Source: an uncultured Bacteroides sp. (GTDB lineage: Bacteria > Bacteroidota > Bacteroidia > Bacteroidales > Bacteroidaceae). Taken from it: 64,000 nt of DNA. Numbering within the stretch: position 1 is the first letter of the stretch; every line of letters starts with the position of its first letter. Positions 48,330 through 55,349 of this stretch are shown here, one piece after another. Below the pieces are notes generated by a model. That model was not told the origin of the DNA and did no database searches. It was given only the letters and a program-made list of their open reading frames with translations. A program made the translations under genes and the position numbers. The stretch is taken from NCBI RefSeq assembly GCF_963675905.1, contig NZ_OY780936.1, forward strand, positions 2,055,946 to 2,119,945, written 5' to 3'.

Positions 48330-49280
48330 TTACAGTTCTTTTTCTACTTTATAATTATTACGTTCGGGAGCGTTCCGTGTAACAAGTTCACCTACAAATC
48401 CGGCCAGGAACAATTGAGTACCAATCACCATACAGGTAAGAGCCAGATAAAAATAAGGAGATTCTGTTACCAGTCTGTATTCCAGTCCAGAATACATAGA
48501 GTAAAGTTTAGATGCACCCACAACTATAACAGAAATAAAACCAAAGAAGAACATCAATGAACCCAATAATCCGAAAATATGCATTGGCTTTTTCCCGAAT
48601 TTAGAAAGGAACCACAAAGACAGTAAATCCAGATATCCATTCACAAATCTGCTCATACCAAATTTAGTAGAGCCATATTTACGAGCCTGATGCTGAACCA
48701 CCTTCTCCCCTATTTTTGTAAAGCCGGCACTTTTTGCCAGATAAGGTATATAACGGTGCATCTCACCATACACTTCAATATTCTTCACAACATCCTTTTT
48801 ATAAGCCTTTAGTCCGCAATTAAAATCATGCAGATTCTTAACTCCCGAAACAGAACGGGCTGTAGCGTTAAACAACTTAGTAGGTAATGTTTTAGAAAGC
48901 GGATCATATCTCTTTTCTTTCCATCCGGAAACCAAGTCATACTTCTCCTCTGTAATCATTCTGTAAAGTTCAGGAATTTCATCCGGACTGTCCTGCAAAT
49001 CAGCATCCATTGTAATTACCACATCCCCCTGTGCTTTTTTAAATCCACAAAACAAAGCAGGCGACTTACCATAATTACGACGGAATTTAATACCTTTTAC
49101 AGTTTCCGACTTTGCACTAAGTTCTTCAATTACATCCCATGAACGATCAGTACTGCCATCATTTACAAAGATCACTTCATAAGAAAAATCGTTTTTCTTC
49201 ATCACCTTATCAATCCATGCATAAAGTTCTGGAAGAGATTCTTCTTCGTTATACAACGGAACTATTACAGATATATCCAT
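48330..49280 (-). CDS. Glycosyltransferase family 2, polyprenyl-phosphate sugar transferase type
   Basis: The 316-residue GT2 protein has the GT-A domain first: DISVIVPLYNEEESLPELYA, VIFVNDGSTDRSW, VITMDADLQDSPDEIPELY (DxD) and VSGWKEKR. Two transmembrane helices follow near residues 225-245 and 270-300, as in GtrB/DPM1-like enzymes that load sugars on undecaprenyl phosphate at the inner membrane. I preferred the ATG at 49280, because the earlier ATG at 49316 adds a basic stretch overlapping the DUF4199 gene. It follows that gene closely and is probably in one operon with it. Confidence 0.88.
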   Translation of the reverse strand: MDISVIVPLYNEEESLPELYAWIDKVMKKNDFSYEVIFVNDGSTDRSWDVIEELSAKSETVKGIKFRRNYGKSPALFCGFKKAQGDVVITMDADLQDSPDEIPELYRMITEEKYDLVSGWKEKRYDPLSKTLPTKLFNATARSVSGVKNLHDFNCGLKAYKKDVVKNIEVYGEMHRYIPYLAKSAGFTKIGEKVVQHQARKYGSTKFGMSRFVNGYLDLLSLWFLSKFGKKPMHIFGLLGSLMFFFGFISVIVVGASKLYSMYSGLEYRLVTESPYFYLALTCMVIGTQLFLAGFVGELVTRNAPERNNYKVEKEL

Positions 49281-49284
49281 ATTT

Positions 49285-49884
49285 CTATTCTTTATTTTCG
49301 TCTTGATTATTTTCATCTTTACTATCCACCTCGCTATCCTCTATAGGAAAAGCAGCCCTCTTTTTCACGAAAAAAGCAGTAGGAAGAGCCAGTAAAGATC
49401 CATATATTACATTTTGTGAAAGCAATTGTATTGTAATTTCAATCGGGCGAAGATTACCAAGTGCATTTATGGTTTCTTCGAATTGCTTAAGCGAGCTACC
49501 CAGTCCTGCAGTAACAGCCTGATTCTTGCCTGCTGCATGAAGCATGTCAAGATAAGAAGTTACAATAAAACCATTATCCATGAACCTGAAATATACGAAG
49601 TGCCCCACTGCCGTAAGCAATGCACTAAACATATACATAAAAGTAGCAAATACCCAAGCATGACCAAAGTTAATAAACCCACCGCAGATTCTGTCCCGGT
49701 ACATTTTCGTAAAATAATACCCTACAAAAGGAACCAGTAATGTCAGTATAAGAAAGAAGAACTCCAGAAAAGGCACTGAAAGCCCAAGCGGAAATAAAGT
49801 AAATTTAATAATCCAAAAAATCCCCATGTAAGTGCCATACTGCATGGCATACTTGTTCATAAAGCTTCTGTTCTCCATTATCAT
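49285..49884 (-). CDS. DUF4199 domain membrane protein
   Basis: The 199-residue protein has four transmembrane helices (near residues 18-38, 42-60, 75-100 and 150-172) and the DUF4199 signature GGFINFGHAWVFATFMYMFS. The C-terminus is Asp/Glu-rich. Function is unknown; the gene is commonly next to a GT2 glycosyltransferase in Bacteroidetes, as here (4 nt between the chosen start of one and the stop of the other). It could anchor or flip a sugar lipid made by that enzyme, which is inference. Confidence 0.85.
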   Translation of the reverse strand: MIMENRSFMNKYAMQYGTYMGIFWIIKFTLFPLGLSVPFLEFFFLILTLLVPFVGYYFTKMYRDRICGGFINFGHAWVFATFMYMFSALLTAVGHFVYFRFMDNGFIVTSYLDMLHAAGKNQAVTAGLGSSLKQFEETINALGNLRPIEITIQLLSQNVIYGSLLALPTAFFVKKRAAFPIEDSEVDSKDENNQDENKE

Positions 49885-50088
49885 CTTTTATATTTGTGCA
49901 CAAAAATACTATTTTTACATCAAGAAGTAGTACTAAATGAAATGAAAATTATTAAAATGGTATAAAGATTCCAGCTTTGCATCTACTTTCTTACCTGCCA
50001 CAAAAAAAAATGATTTTTTTTCGTCCTTTTAAGTAACTGAAAAGTAGCTGCTTAGTCCATCCATCCAAAAAAAAGTTTCAGAGAGGTA

Positions 50089-50118
50089 TTGCAAGGTAAA
50101 ATAAAATATCTACCTTTG
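50089..50118 (+). promoter_or_regulatory. Promoter of the SRP RNA-tRNA-Thr transcript
   Basis: TTG at 50090-50092, then 18 bp, then TACCTTTG at 50111-50118, a strong Bacteroides-type promoter. The RNA 5' end is predicted within a few nt of 50124. Confidence 0.75.
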
Positions 50119-50123
50119 CACCC

Positions 50124-50219
50124 GGGTAAGTCCTATACGGCTAGCTCCCTACAAATCCTCCAGGGCTTGATCGCAGCAAAGGTAGTTGGTTGTAGCGGCG
50201 CGATATAGTAAGCTTACCC
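50124..50219 (+). ncRNA. ffs: Signal recognition particle RNA (4.5S type)
   Basis: A roughly 96-nt RNA with ends that pair (GGGTAAG at 50124-50130 with CTTACCC at 50213-50219), further helix pairs (CTATA/TATAG and CTACAA/TTGTAG), and the SRP core CAGGG...GCAGCA around a short apical loop (50161-50177). This is the Ffh-binding region of the small bacterial SRP RNA that guides membrane proteins to SecYEG. A strong promoter lies right in front. No terminator separates it from the tRNA-Thr gene, which starts 5 nt later, so one primary transcript probably carries both. Confidence 0.78.
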
Positions 50220-50223
50220 ACCC

Positions 50224-50297
50224 GCCTCTTTAGCTCAGTTGGCCAGAGCACGTGATTTGTAATCTCGGGGTCGTTGGTTCGAATCCGACAAGAGGCT
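50224..50297 (+). tRNA. tRNA-Thr (anticodon TGT), copy 1
   Basis: 74 nt with acceptor stem GCCTCTT/AAGAGGC, D-arm GCTCAGTTGGCCAGAGC, anticodon loop TTTGTAA (anticodon TGT, reads ACA) and T-arm GGTTCGAATCC. CCA is not encoded. It starts 5 nt after the SRP RNA. A hairpin at 50306-50331 follows but has no T-run, so read-through to copy 2 is likely. Confidence 0.95.
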
Positions 50298-50363
50298 CAA
50301 AAAATTAGGCACTTCATTATTGAGGTGCCTAAAAAATGAAAAAATAAAAAAATATATATCTTC

Positions 50364-50437
50364 GCCTCTTTAGCTCAGTTGGCCAGAGCACGTGATTTGT
50401 AATCTCGGGGTCGTTGGTTCGAATCCGACAAGAGGCT
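50364..50437 (+). tRNA. tRNA-Thr (anticodon TGT), copy 2
   Basis: Identical over all 74 nt to copy 1. The 3' hairpin is also near-identical but here has an extended stem and a T-run. The roughly 140-bp unit (tRNA plus hairpin) is therefore a tandem duplication. Confidence 0.95.
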
Positions 50438-50441
50438 CAAA

Positions 50442-50478
50442 AGTAAGGCACTTCATTATTGAGGTGCCTTACTTTTTT
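50442..50478 (+). terminator. Terminator of the SRP RNA-tRNA transcript
   Basis: AGTAAGGCACTTCA pairs with TGAGGTGCCTTACT around a TTAT loop, followed by a T-run. Confidence 0.85.
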
Positions 50479-50531
50479 ACTTTCAGTAATAAAAATATTT
50501 CCGCAAACTATATTTTATTCCTCCTTATTCT

Positions 50532-50539
50532 TACATTTG
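50532..50539 (+). promoter_or_regulatory. crcB promoter -7 box
   Basis: TACATTTG fits TAnnTTTG, 25 nt before the crcB ATG. The leader is too short for a fluoride riboswitch. Confidence 0.55.
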
Positions 50540-50564
50540 TAAAGACCAAAAATCTAAAGTCAAT

Positions 50565-50942
50565 ATGATAAGAATATTATTCATCATTGGTTCCGGAAGT
50601 TTTATCGGTGGAATATTACGCTATCTCCTGTCAAGAGCTATGCAAAACAACATCTTTTCATCCTTTCCATTCGGAACATTTATTGTGAATATATTAGGAT
50701 GTTTCCTTATTGGCCTGTTTTACGGACTTTTTGAACGGGGCAATCTGGTAAATAACGAACTGCGAATATTTCTCACTATCGGATTTTGTGGTGGGTTTAC
50801 AACCTTTTCAACATTTACCAGTGAAAATATCTCTCTTTTGCGAGATGGTAACTTTTTCTATTTTGCACTTTACACAAGTCTCAGCATTTTCCTTGGATTA
50901 ATAGCCACCTATTTAGGTAATCTAATCACTAAAATATTTTGA
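50565..50942 (+). CDS. crcB: Fluoride efflux transporter CrcB (Fluc)
   Basis: The 125-residue inner membrane protein has four helices and the Fluc signatures [33 protein letters not shown] and [17 protein letters not shown]. These provide the F- pore Asn and the Na+ site. It works as a dual-topology dimer and protects from fluoride. It is followed after 2 nt by a DUF190 gene, a widespread pairing. Confidence 0.95.
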   Translation: MIRILFIIGSGSFIGGILRYLLSRAMQNNIFSSFPFGTFIVNILGCFLIGLFYGLFERGNLVNNELRIFLTIGFCGGFTTFSTFTSENISLLRDGNFFYFALYTSLSIFLGLIATYLGNLITKIF

Positions 50943-50944
50943 AT

Positions 50945-51313
50945 ATGGAAATAAAAGGGGAAGCAAAATTATTGCGGATATTTACCAGCAACACAGATAA
51001 ATTTAAGCATTCACTTCTTTACGAAACAATTGTTTTCGCAGCAAAACGCTACGGACTTGCCGGAGCAACAGTTACAAAGGGAGTTATGGGATACGGATCA
51101 AGCAGTATTATCCGTTCGGTAAAATTCTGGGAGATCACAGAGAAACTACCTGTTGTAGTGGAAATTATAGATGAATCTCAAAAGATTGATGCATTTATCG
51201 AAAAAATACTTCCCTGGTTTGATTACCTGCCCATCGGCTGTCTAATCACAACAGAAAACACCACTATAATTTTGAATAAAGAGGGTAACGGAAAGAAAAA
51301 ATTAAAAAAATAA
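50945..51313 (+). CDS. DUF190 domain protein
   Basis: The 122-residue cytoplasmic protein has the PII-like DUF190 fold: LLRIFTSNTDKFKHSLLYET, KRYGLAGATVTKGVMGYGSS, SVKFWEITEKLPVVVEIIDE. The family is often encoded with CrcB and may sense or regulate fluoride export, which is not proven. I chose the ATG at 50945; a TTG two codons upstream overlaps the crcB stop. The same operon is likely. Confidence 0.88.
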   Translation: MEIKGEAKLLRIFTSNTDKFKHSLLYETIVFAAKRYGLAGATVTKGVMGYGSSSIIRSVKFWEITEKLPVVVEIIDESQKIDAFIEKILPWFDYLPIGCLITTENTTIILNKEGNGKKKLKK

Positions 51314-51383
51314 CAACAATTTACTTAACCGAATCAAATATATATTAAAATATGTTGTAAAGCATCCGATTTTATTTCATTTG

Positions 51384-51490
51384 TTTGCAAATTAAATTAT
51401 AAGTCGTACATTTGTACTGTGTTTTTCATAGTATTAGATTTAAGGTTAACAAAGATTGGTTGTCGTGATGACAACCATTTTTTTTGCCCA
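51384..51490 (+). ncRNA. Candidate small RNA with own promoter and terminator
   Basis: TTTGC at 51384-51388, 18 bp, then TACATTTG at 51407-51414 form a promoter. About 45-60 nt later a hairpin (ATGGTTGTC-type stem around GTGAT, 51455-51475) is followed by a run of eight or more T. The predicted RNA is roughly 60-75 nt and has no start codon in a useful frame. It may be a free small RNA or a leader of the next gene. Confidence 0.5.
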
Positions 51491-51572
51491 TACCTCTCAA
51501 ACAACATTCCACACATTAATAATATATCTTACCAGACTATTTTTTATTCAATTTAACTCTTTTCACTATTAT

Positions 51573-51654
51573 TTTCCATAGGAAATTTGTTTTATAAGAA
51601 AATATATATATCTTTGCACCGAACACCTAAGGAATATATTTCCATAGGAAATTT
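51573..51654 (+). promoter_or_regulatory. Promoter flanked by two TTCCATAGGAA palindromes
   Basis: TTTG at 51586-51589, 19 bp, then TATCTTTG at 51609-51616 form the promoter. The palindrome TTCCATAGGAA occurs immediately upstream of the -33 element (51573-51585 with flanks) and again 25-40 nt downstream of the start site (51638-51654 with flanks). An imperfect CCTAAGG lies between. This layout suits an operator for a dimeric regulator that is not in the window. Confidence 0.6.
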
Positions 51655-51683
51655 AAAATCAAAAGAACTTAATACAGCTTACA

Positions 51684-51893
51684 ATGATAAAAAAAGTATT
51701 CACACAACATTGGCTCACATTACTGGGAGTGGTAATCGGAGCATTGGGAGGCTATCTGTATTGGCTATACATTGGCTGCTCAAGTGGTAGTTGTCCTATC
51801 ACCTCCTCACCCTTATTAAGTTCAATGTGGGGTGCAGTTATGGGAGGATTATTGTTTAGCATATTTAAAAGAGAGGAGAAAAGCAATGAATAA
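51684..51893 (+). CDS. DUF6132 small membrane protein
   Basis: The 69-residue protein has two hydrophobic helices (residues about 10-30 and 43-60) with a loop containing CSSGSCPITSSPLLSS, a CxxxxC-type pair, as in DUF6132. The Cys pair could bind metal or sense redox. Function is unknown. The last 8 nt overlap the start of the next gene (DUF2892), so translation is coupled. It has a promoter flanked by palindromes. Confidence 0.82.
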   Translation: MIKKVFTQHWLTLLGVVIGALGGYLYWLYIGCSSGSCPITSSPLLSSMWGAVMGGLLFSIFKREEKSNE

Positions 51894-52131
51894 TCTATTA
51901 AAGAATTGGGGTACCGGTCGTATCATCCGTCTAATACTCAGTATCGCACTTAGCATATACGCCATCGTATCAAAAGACTACGGTTTCTTTTTCCTAGCCG
52001 GATTATTTTTGCTGCAGGCAGTCTTCAACCTGTCGTGTTGTGGAGCAGGTGGATGCGCATCTTCCGGAACAGACAGTCAGGATCAAGTTTTTAAAGGCGA
52101 AATCGAAGAATACAAACCTGGTAAAAAATAA
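51886..52131 (+). CDS. DUF2892 (YgaP-type membrane) protein
   Basis: The 81-residue protein has two helices (RIIRLILSIALSIYAIVS, then FFFLAGLFLLQAVFNLSCCG) and a CCGAGGC cysteine cluster, the pattern of DUF2892, the membrane domain of YgaP-like rhodaneses. Such proteins accompany thiol or sulfur handling. The ATG at 51886 overlaps the previous gene by 8 nt and follows a strong GAGAGGAG site. A hairpin terminator follows at 52164-52212. Confidence 0.8.
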   Translation: MNNLLKNWGTGRIIRLILSIALSIYAIVSKDYGFFFLAGLFLLQAVFNLSCCGAGGCASSGTDSQDQVFKGEIEEYKPGKK

Positions 52132-52163
52132 AAGAACTTACTATACCTAACCAAACCAGGCAG

Positions 52164-52212
52164 ATCTTTCGGTAAGCGTTGTTTCACAACAACTGTTTAT
52201 CGAAAGATTTTT
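52164..52212 (+). terminator. Terminator after the DUF6132-DUF2892 pair
   Basis: ATCTTTCG (52164-52171) pairs with CGAAAGAT (52201-52208), with further imperfect pairing inside, then TTTTATTTT. Confidence 0.75.
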
Positions 52213-52335
52213 ATTTTCACGCAATTCCACCCATCCGGCATCTGTTTAAATATATAATTTGAAATTTATAGACGTTTGGCACGACTTTTGTAATAGAATA
52301 GATTCTATACATACAAAATTTAAAACCAAATCTCT

Positions 52336-54435
52336 ATGAATGCATCACAATACAAAGGGGGAAATAAAGGACGCCCCACATTTCTTGAAAACAGTCCGAT
52401 GGCAGAAGTTATCAACTCTTTCAGCAGTTTAAAATACGCAAGTCTGGTCGACGATATCCGAAACAGCAGTACAGATGCTGCCAAAGCATGGGAACAACTC
52501 CCTACTTTCACATTTGGCGCCACTTTCAAAGGAGGACGCACCAAAACCAACATGGAGCAGTACAACGGAATTATTCAGCTTTTCAGCACAAAACTAGAAC
52601 CGGGACAAGCTGCTGTTCTTCGGGATAAAGCAGCCAAAGAGCCCAACACCCTCGCCTCTTTCATAAATACAGAGGGAACAGAGGTTATCATTCTTGTTCC
52701 TGTATCTCGTCCGGATAATTCACAGCCGGAGACAAATGAAGAGATTTCTCAGTTTCACGAGCAAGCATTTGCAACTGTCAGCATCTATTACGAATCATGC
52801 TTATACGCTGATTTTAAGAAAAGTACACACTCACTGACACAACTAACCACCGCCACCTACGACCCTCAATTATTCTTTAATCCTGAAGCAGAAGTGTTCC
52901 TGGTAGCCACCAAAAAGGATTACGAGAAAAAACCAGAGAAATTGCTTCGAAATATGGAGGGAGACCCCATTTCATTTACACATCTGCCTATTGGTCAGGA
53001 ACGGGATATGGAAATAAAAAGAGCATTCGACCGCGCTTACTCTAACACACTCAACAAGGAATCTTTCCTGGAAGAAAACCGGTCGGAATTTGTGTACGGT
53101 TTGGCATACTTTTGCTGCCTGGCAGGAATTCCTGAAGCAGAAACCGCCAAACTGGCACTTCCGCGCTGCATTACCAACAATTTTACAGCCGACGACCTCC
53201 GCCGTACCATCCGAATTAAATATAAAGAGTACGAAAATGCTTTTGGTACTGACAGCGGACTGACAAAAGTGGAAAAAGAGACACACCTGCTCGAAGAGTT
53301 TATAAAACGTAACTTCATGCTGCGTCGCAATGTAATACTGCAAGGTATTGAATTCCGTTATGCCGATCATACAAGTCATGAGTGGACAGAGTTGCGCGAC
53401 CATCACCTCAACACCATATATATCCGGGCACACAAAGAAGGAATAAACTGTACCCTCAATGATGTAAAGGCAATGGTAGATTCGGAGTTCACCCCCTCCT
53501 ACCACCCTTTCAAGGATTTTATCTTTGTTCCTTTCACCGAATGGGACGGGCACGACTATATTGCCGATGTGGCAGCCACCGTACCCACCAAAGATCCCGA
53601 ATATTTTGAATGGTGTTTCCGTAAATGGTTCGTGGCATTAGTTGCTTCATTAATTAACGACCGTGTTATCAATCATCAGATTCTGGTATTGATTGGCGGT
53701 AAGCACGGTATGGGAAAATCCACCTGGCCGGAACGTCTGTTGCCTCCCGAATGGCGAAAAAGTCATTTCGATGCCAACGTATTTTCCAACAACGCCAATG
53801 CCACCCGCATGAAACTAAGCACTAGTGCCATTCTGAATATTGACGAACTGGATACCATTCAGCGCTACGATCAGGAAACTGTAAAAGAACTGTTCACCAC
53901 GTTCAATATTAACATACGCACCTCGCCCGACCGTCCCCCACGGAACTTTGTGCGTCATGCTTCTTTCTTTGGTACAACCAATCACCTGGATATTCTGAGA
54001 GATTATACCGGTAGCCGCCGTAACCTATGTCACGAAGTAACCGGTCCTATCAATTTCGATTTTACCATAGATTACAAGCAACTCTATGCCCAAGCATGGA
54101 ACATGATTCTCAATGGGTTCCGTTACTATTTCAATTCAGAGGAAAATAGTATTGTAGAGCAACACAACCAGCACTACATGGAAACCGATGCAGATATGGA
54201 ACTTTTCTATGAATACTACCGCAAACCTGAAGGTGAAGAGGAAGGTATTTATCTTTCTGCAGCAAAATTGGCGGAACATATTAAGAGTAAGACGGGGATT
54301 GCTATTAGTAAGAAGATGATTGTTAAGCTGGGAAGGAACTTGAAATCACTTAATTACAAGTTTAGAACATACCAGGGAACAATTCAATACAAGGTTATAC
54401 TAAAAGATTTAGGTGGAGAGGGTGGAGAGAAATAG
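52336..54435 (+). CDS. VirE/BT4734-family protein (DUF3874-type P-loop)
   Basis: The 699-residue protein has the BT4734-like N-terminal domain (residues about 50-170: TFTFGATFKGGRTKTNMEQY, GIIQLFSTKLEPGQAAVL) and a VirE-like P-loop ATPase domain (Walker A in LIGGKHGMGKSTW near 453, AILNIDELDTIQRYDQE as Walker B, and KELFTTFNINIRTSPDRPPR as arginine region). It resembles plasmid or phage primase-helicase fusions. In Bacteroides it commonly sits next to an HU-like gene, as here, and often near capsule or mobile loci. Its role is unknown. The last codons (GGEGGEK) are inside an inverted repeat. Confidence 0.85.
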   Translation: MNASQYKGGNKGRPTFLENSPMAEVINSFSSLKYASLVDDIRNSSTDAAKAWEQLPTFTFGATFKGGRTKTNMEQYNGIIQLFSTKLEPGQAAVLRDKAAKEPNTLASFINTEGTEVIILVPVSRPDNSQPETNEEISQFHEQAFATVSIYYESCLYADFKKSTHSLTQLTTATYDPQLFFNPEAEVFLVATKKDYEKKPEKLLRNMEGDPISFTHLPIGQERDMEIKRAFDRAYSNTLNKESFLEENRSEFVYGLAYFCCLAGIPEAETAKLALPRCITNNFTADDLRRTIRIKYKEYENAFGTDSGLTKVEKETHLLEEFIKRNFMLRRNVILQGIEFRYADHTSHEWTELRDHHLNTIYIRAHKEGINCTLNDVKAMVDSEFTPSYHPFKDFIFVPFTEWDGHDYIADVAATVPTKDPEYFEWCFRKWFVALVASLINDRVINHQILVLIGGKHGMGKSTWPERLLPPEWRKSHFDANVFSNNANATRMKLSTSAILNIDELDTIQRYDQETVKELFTTFNINIRTSPDRPPRNFVRHASFFGTTNHLDILRDYTGSRRNLCHEVTGPINFDFTIDYKQLYAQAWNMILNGFRYYFNSEENSIVEQHNQHYMETDADMELFYEYYRKPEGEEEGIYLSAAKLAEHIKSKTGIAISKKMIVKLGRNLKSLNYKFRTYQGTIQYKVILKDLGGEGGEK

Positions 54436-54550
54436 TCCTTTTTTCGTTTCCAGAAATTAAATTTTGAAAATTCCGCAATTTGCAGAATTTTCAAAATTTA
54501 ATTTTCAGAAAGCTAAAATACTAATTTTTACTCCACCCTCTCCACCTAAA
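54408..54550. repeat. Nested inverted repeat at the 3' end of the VirE-like gene
   Basis: The outer arms of 20 bp are perfect (54408-54427 with 54531-54550; they encode the end of the protein). The inner arms, also 20 bp and perfect, are 54454-54473 with 54485-54504. Inside is a GCAA/TTGC core. It makes one large cruciform-type hairpin and could also serve as terminator. Confidence 0.85.
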
Positions 54551-54777
54551 AGATTACTCTTAAGTGGAAAGAGTCTATAAATCAGCCATTAACAAAGAGA
54601 GTTAAAGACATTAGCAATAAATCATAGTCTATTTAGCAAATATGACTAAACAAATTAGTAAAAACAAAACGAGACATCAACCCAAACATGTACAAGATTG
54701 GACTCAAACATGTACATGATTGAACCTAAACATGTACATGTTTGCCAAAACCATTAACCAATAAAACATTAATTACC
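54436..54777. other. Intergenic region between VirE-like and HU-like genes
   Basis: Contains most of the nested hairpin (54408-54550) and the three-copy palindrome array (54687-54740). No coding sequence is seen. Confidence 0.7.
54684..54743. repeat. Phased array of three 10-bp palindromes, 22-bp period
   Basis: Cores at 54687-54696 (CATGTACAAG, one half degenerate), 54709-54718 and 54731-54740 (both CATGTACATG), spaced exactly 22 bp, each preceded by AAA. It lies 38 nt before the HU-like start. Confidence 0.8.
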
Positions 54778-55173
54778 ATGGGCATACCATATAAATTCAA
54801 GGGGATAAACGATAATTTGAGTAAAGACACAAACAAAAAAGGCGGCGTTCACCCCATCGTGAAAAGTCGCGAACAGTTAGACACCATGACACTTGCCGAA
54901 TACATTGCCGGAAACAATACGCAGCAAAGGTCTGACATAGAACAAGCAATAGCCAAAACCTTCAATGCCATTGAAAGAGCTTTAAGTAAAGGGTACACAG
55001 TTTCAATTACCAATTACGGTTCTTTCCAACTTTCTGCACAATTCCGTGAGGATTTTAATCCAGAAGAACCTCATCGTGCCGAGAGTATTGAAGTGAAGAG
55101 TGTTAATTTCCGGGCTTCTACCAAGATGAAGAAGAGGATTGGGGCGAGTGGGTTTGAGAAGAGTGAGAGATGA
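54778..55173 (+). CDS. HU-like DNA-binding protein (HU-HIG domain)
   Basis: The 131-residue protein has a long N-terminal extension, then an HU-type fold at residues about 47-125: TLAEYIAGNNTQQRSDIEQA, NAIERALSKGYTVSITNYGS, and VNFRASTKMKKRIG as the DNA-binding arm region. Members bind DNA as architectural proteins. Start ATG at 54778 gives MGIPYKFKG, typical of the family; a TTG 12 codons upstream is unlikely. A second, broken copy lies at 57652-57882, and the palindromic array lies upstream. Confidence 0.85.
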   Translation: MGIPYKFKGINDNLSKDTNKKGGVHPIVKSREQLDTMTLAEYIAGNNTQQRSDIEQAIAKTFNAIERALSKGYTVSITNYGSFQLSAQFREDFNPEEPHRAESIEVKSVNFRASTKMKKRIGASGFEKSER

Positions 55174-55233
55174 AAGATATTTCTATCAAACAAAAGTAAT
55201 CATTATTACTGCTAAAATTTTATTTTTAAGTAT

Positions 55234-55241
55234 TATCTTTG
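55234..55241 (+). promoter_or_regulatory. Candidate promoter -7 box of the Septu-like operon
   Basis: TATCTTTG matches TAnnTTTG, with a roughly 108-nt leader to the ATPase ATG. No clear -33 element is visible. Confidence 0.5.
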
Positions 55242-55349
55242 TAAGATATAAAGTCAAAAATTATCCGATACATCTATTGGTTTATTCATATAAATAGCAG
55301 AGGTAATTGACTGAAAAAACAAGAAATATCACTATAAAACAGGACACTT

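Larger units (their letters stand above)
51314..51683. other. Intergenic region with candidate small RNA and twin palindromes
   Basis: It holds a candidate small RNA (51407-51490) and a promoter with two flanking TTCCATAGGAA palindromes (51573-51654). No coding sequence is seen. Confidence 0.6.

Noticed and set aside
50224..50437. Integration site (att duplication) at the tandem tRNA-Thr genes
   Set aside because: Both copies are complete and identical, only 66 nt separate them, and no integrase or foreign segment lies between. Tandem duplication explains it.
50478..50564. Fluoride riboswitch before crcB
   Set aside because: The -7 box is only 25 nt before the ATG, which leaves no room, and no crcB-motif pattern is seen.
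55174..55349. Retron reverse transcriptase and msr/msd next to the ATPase-HNH pair
   Set aside because: No RT gene and no suitable RNA are found; the pair stands alone.
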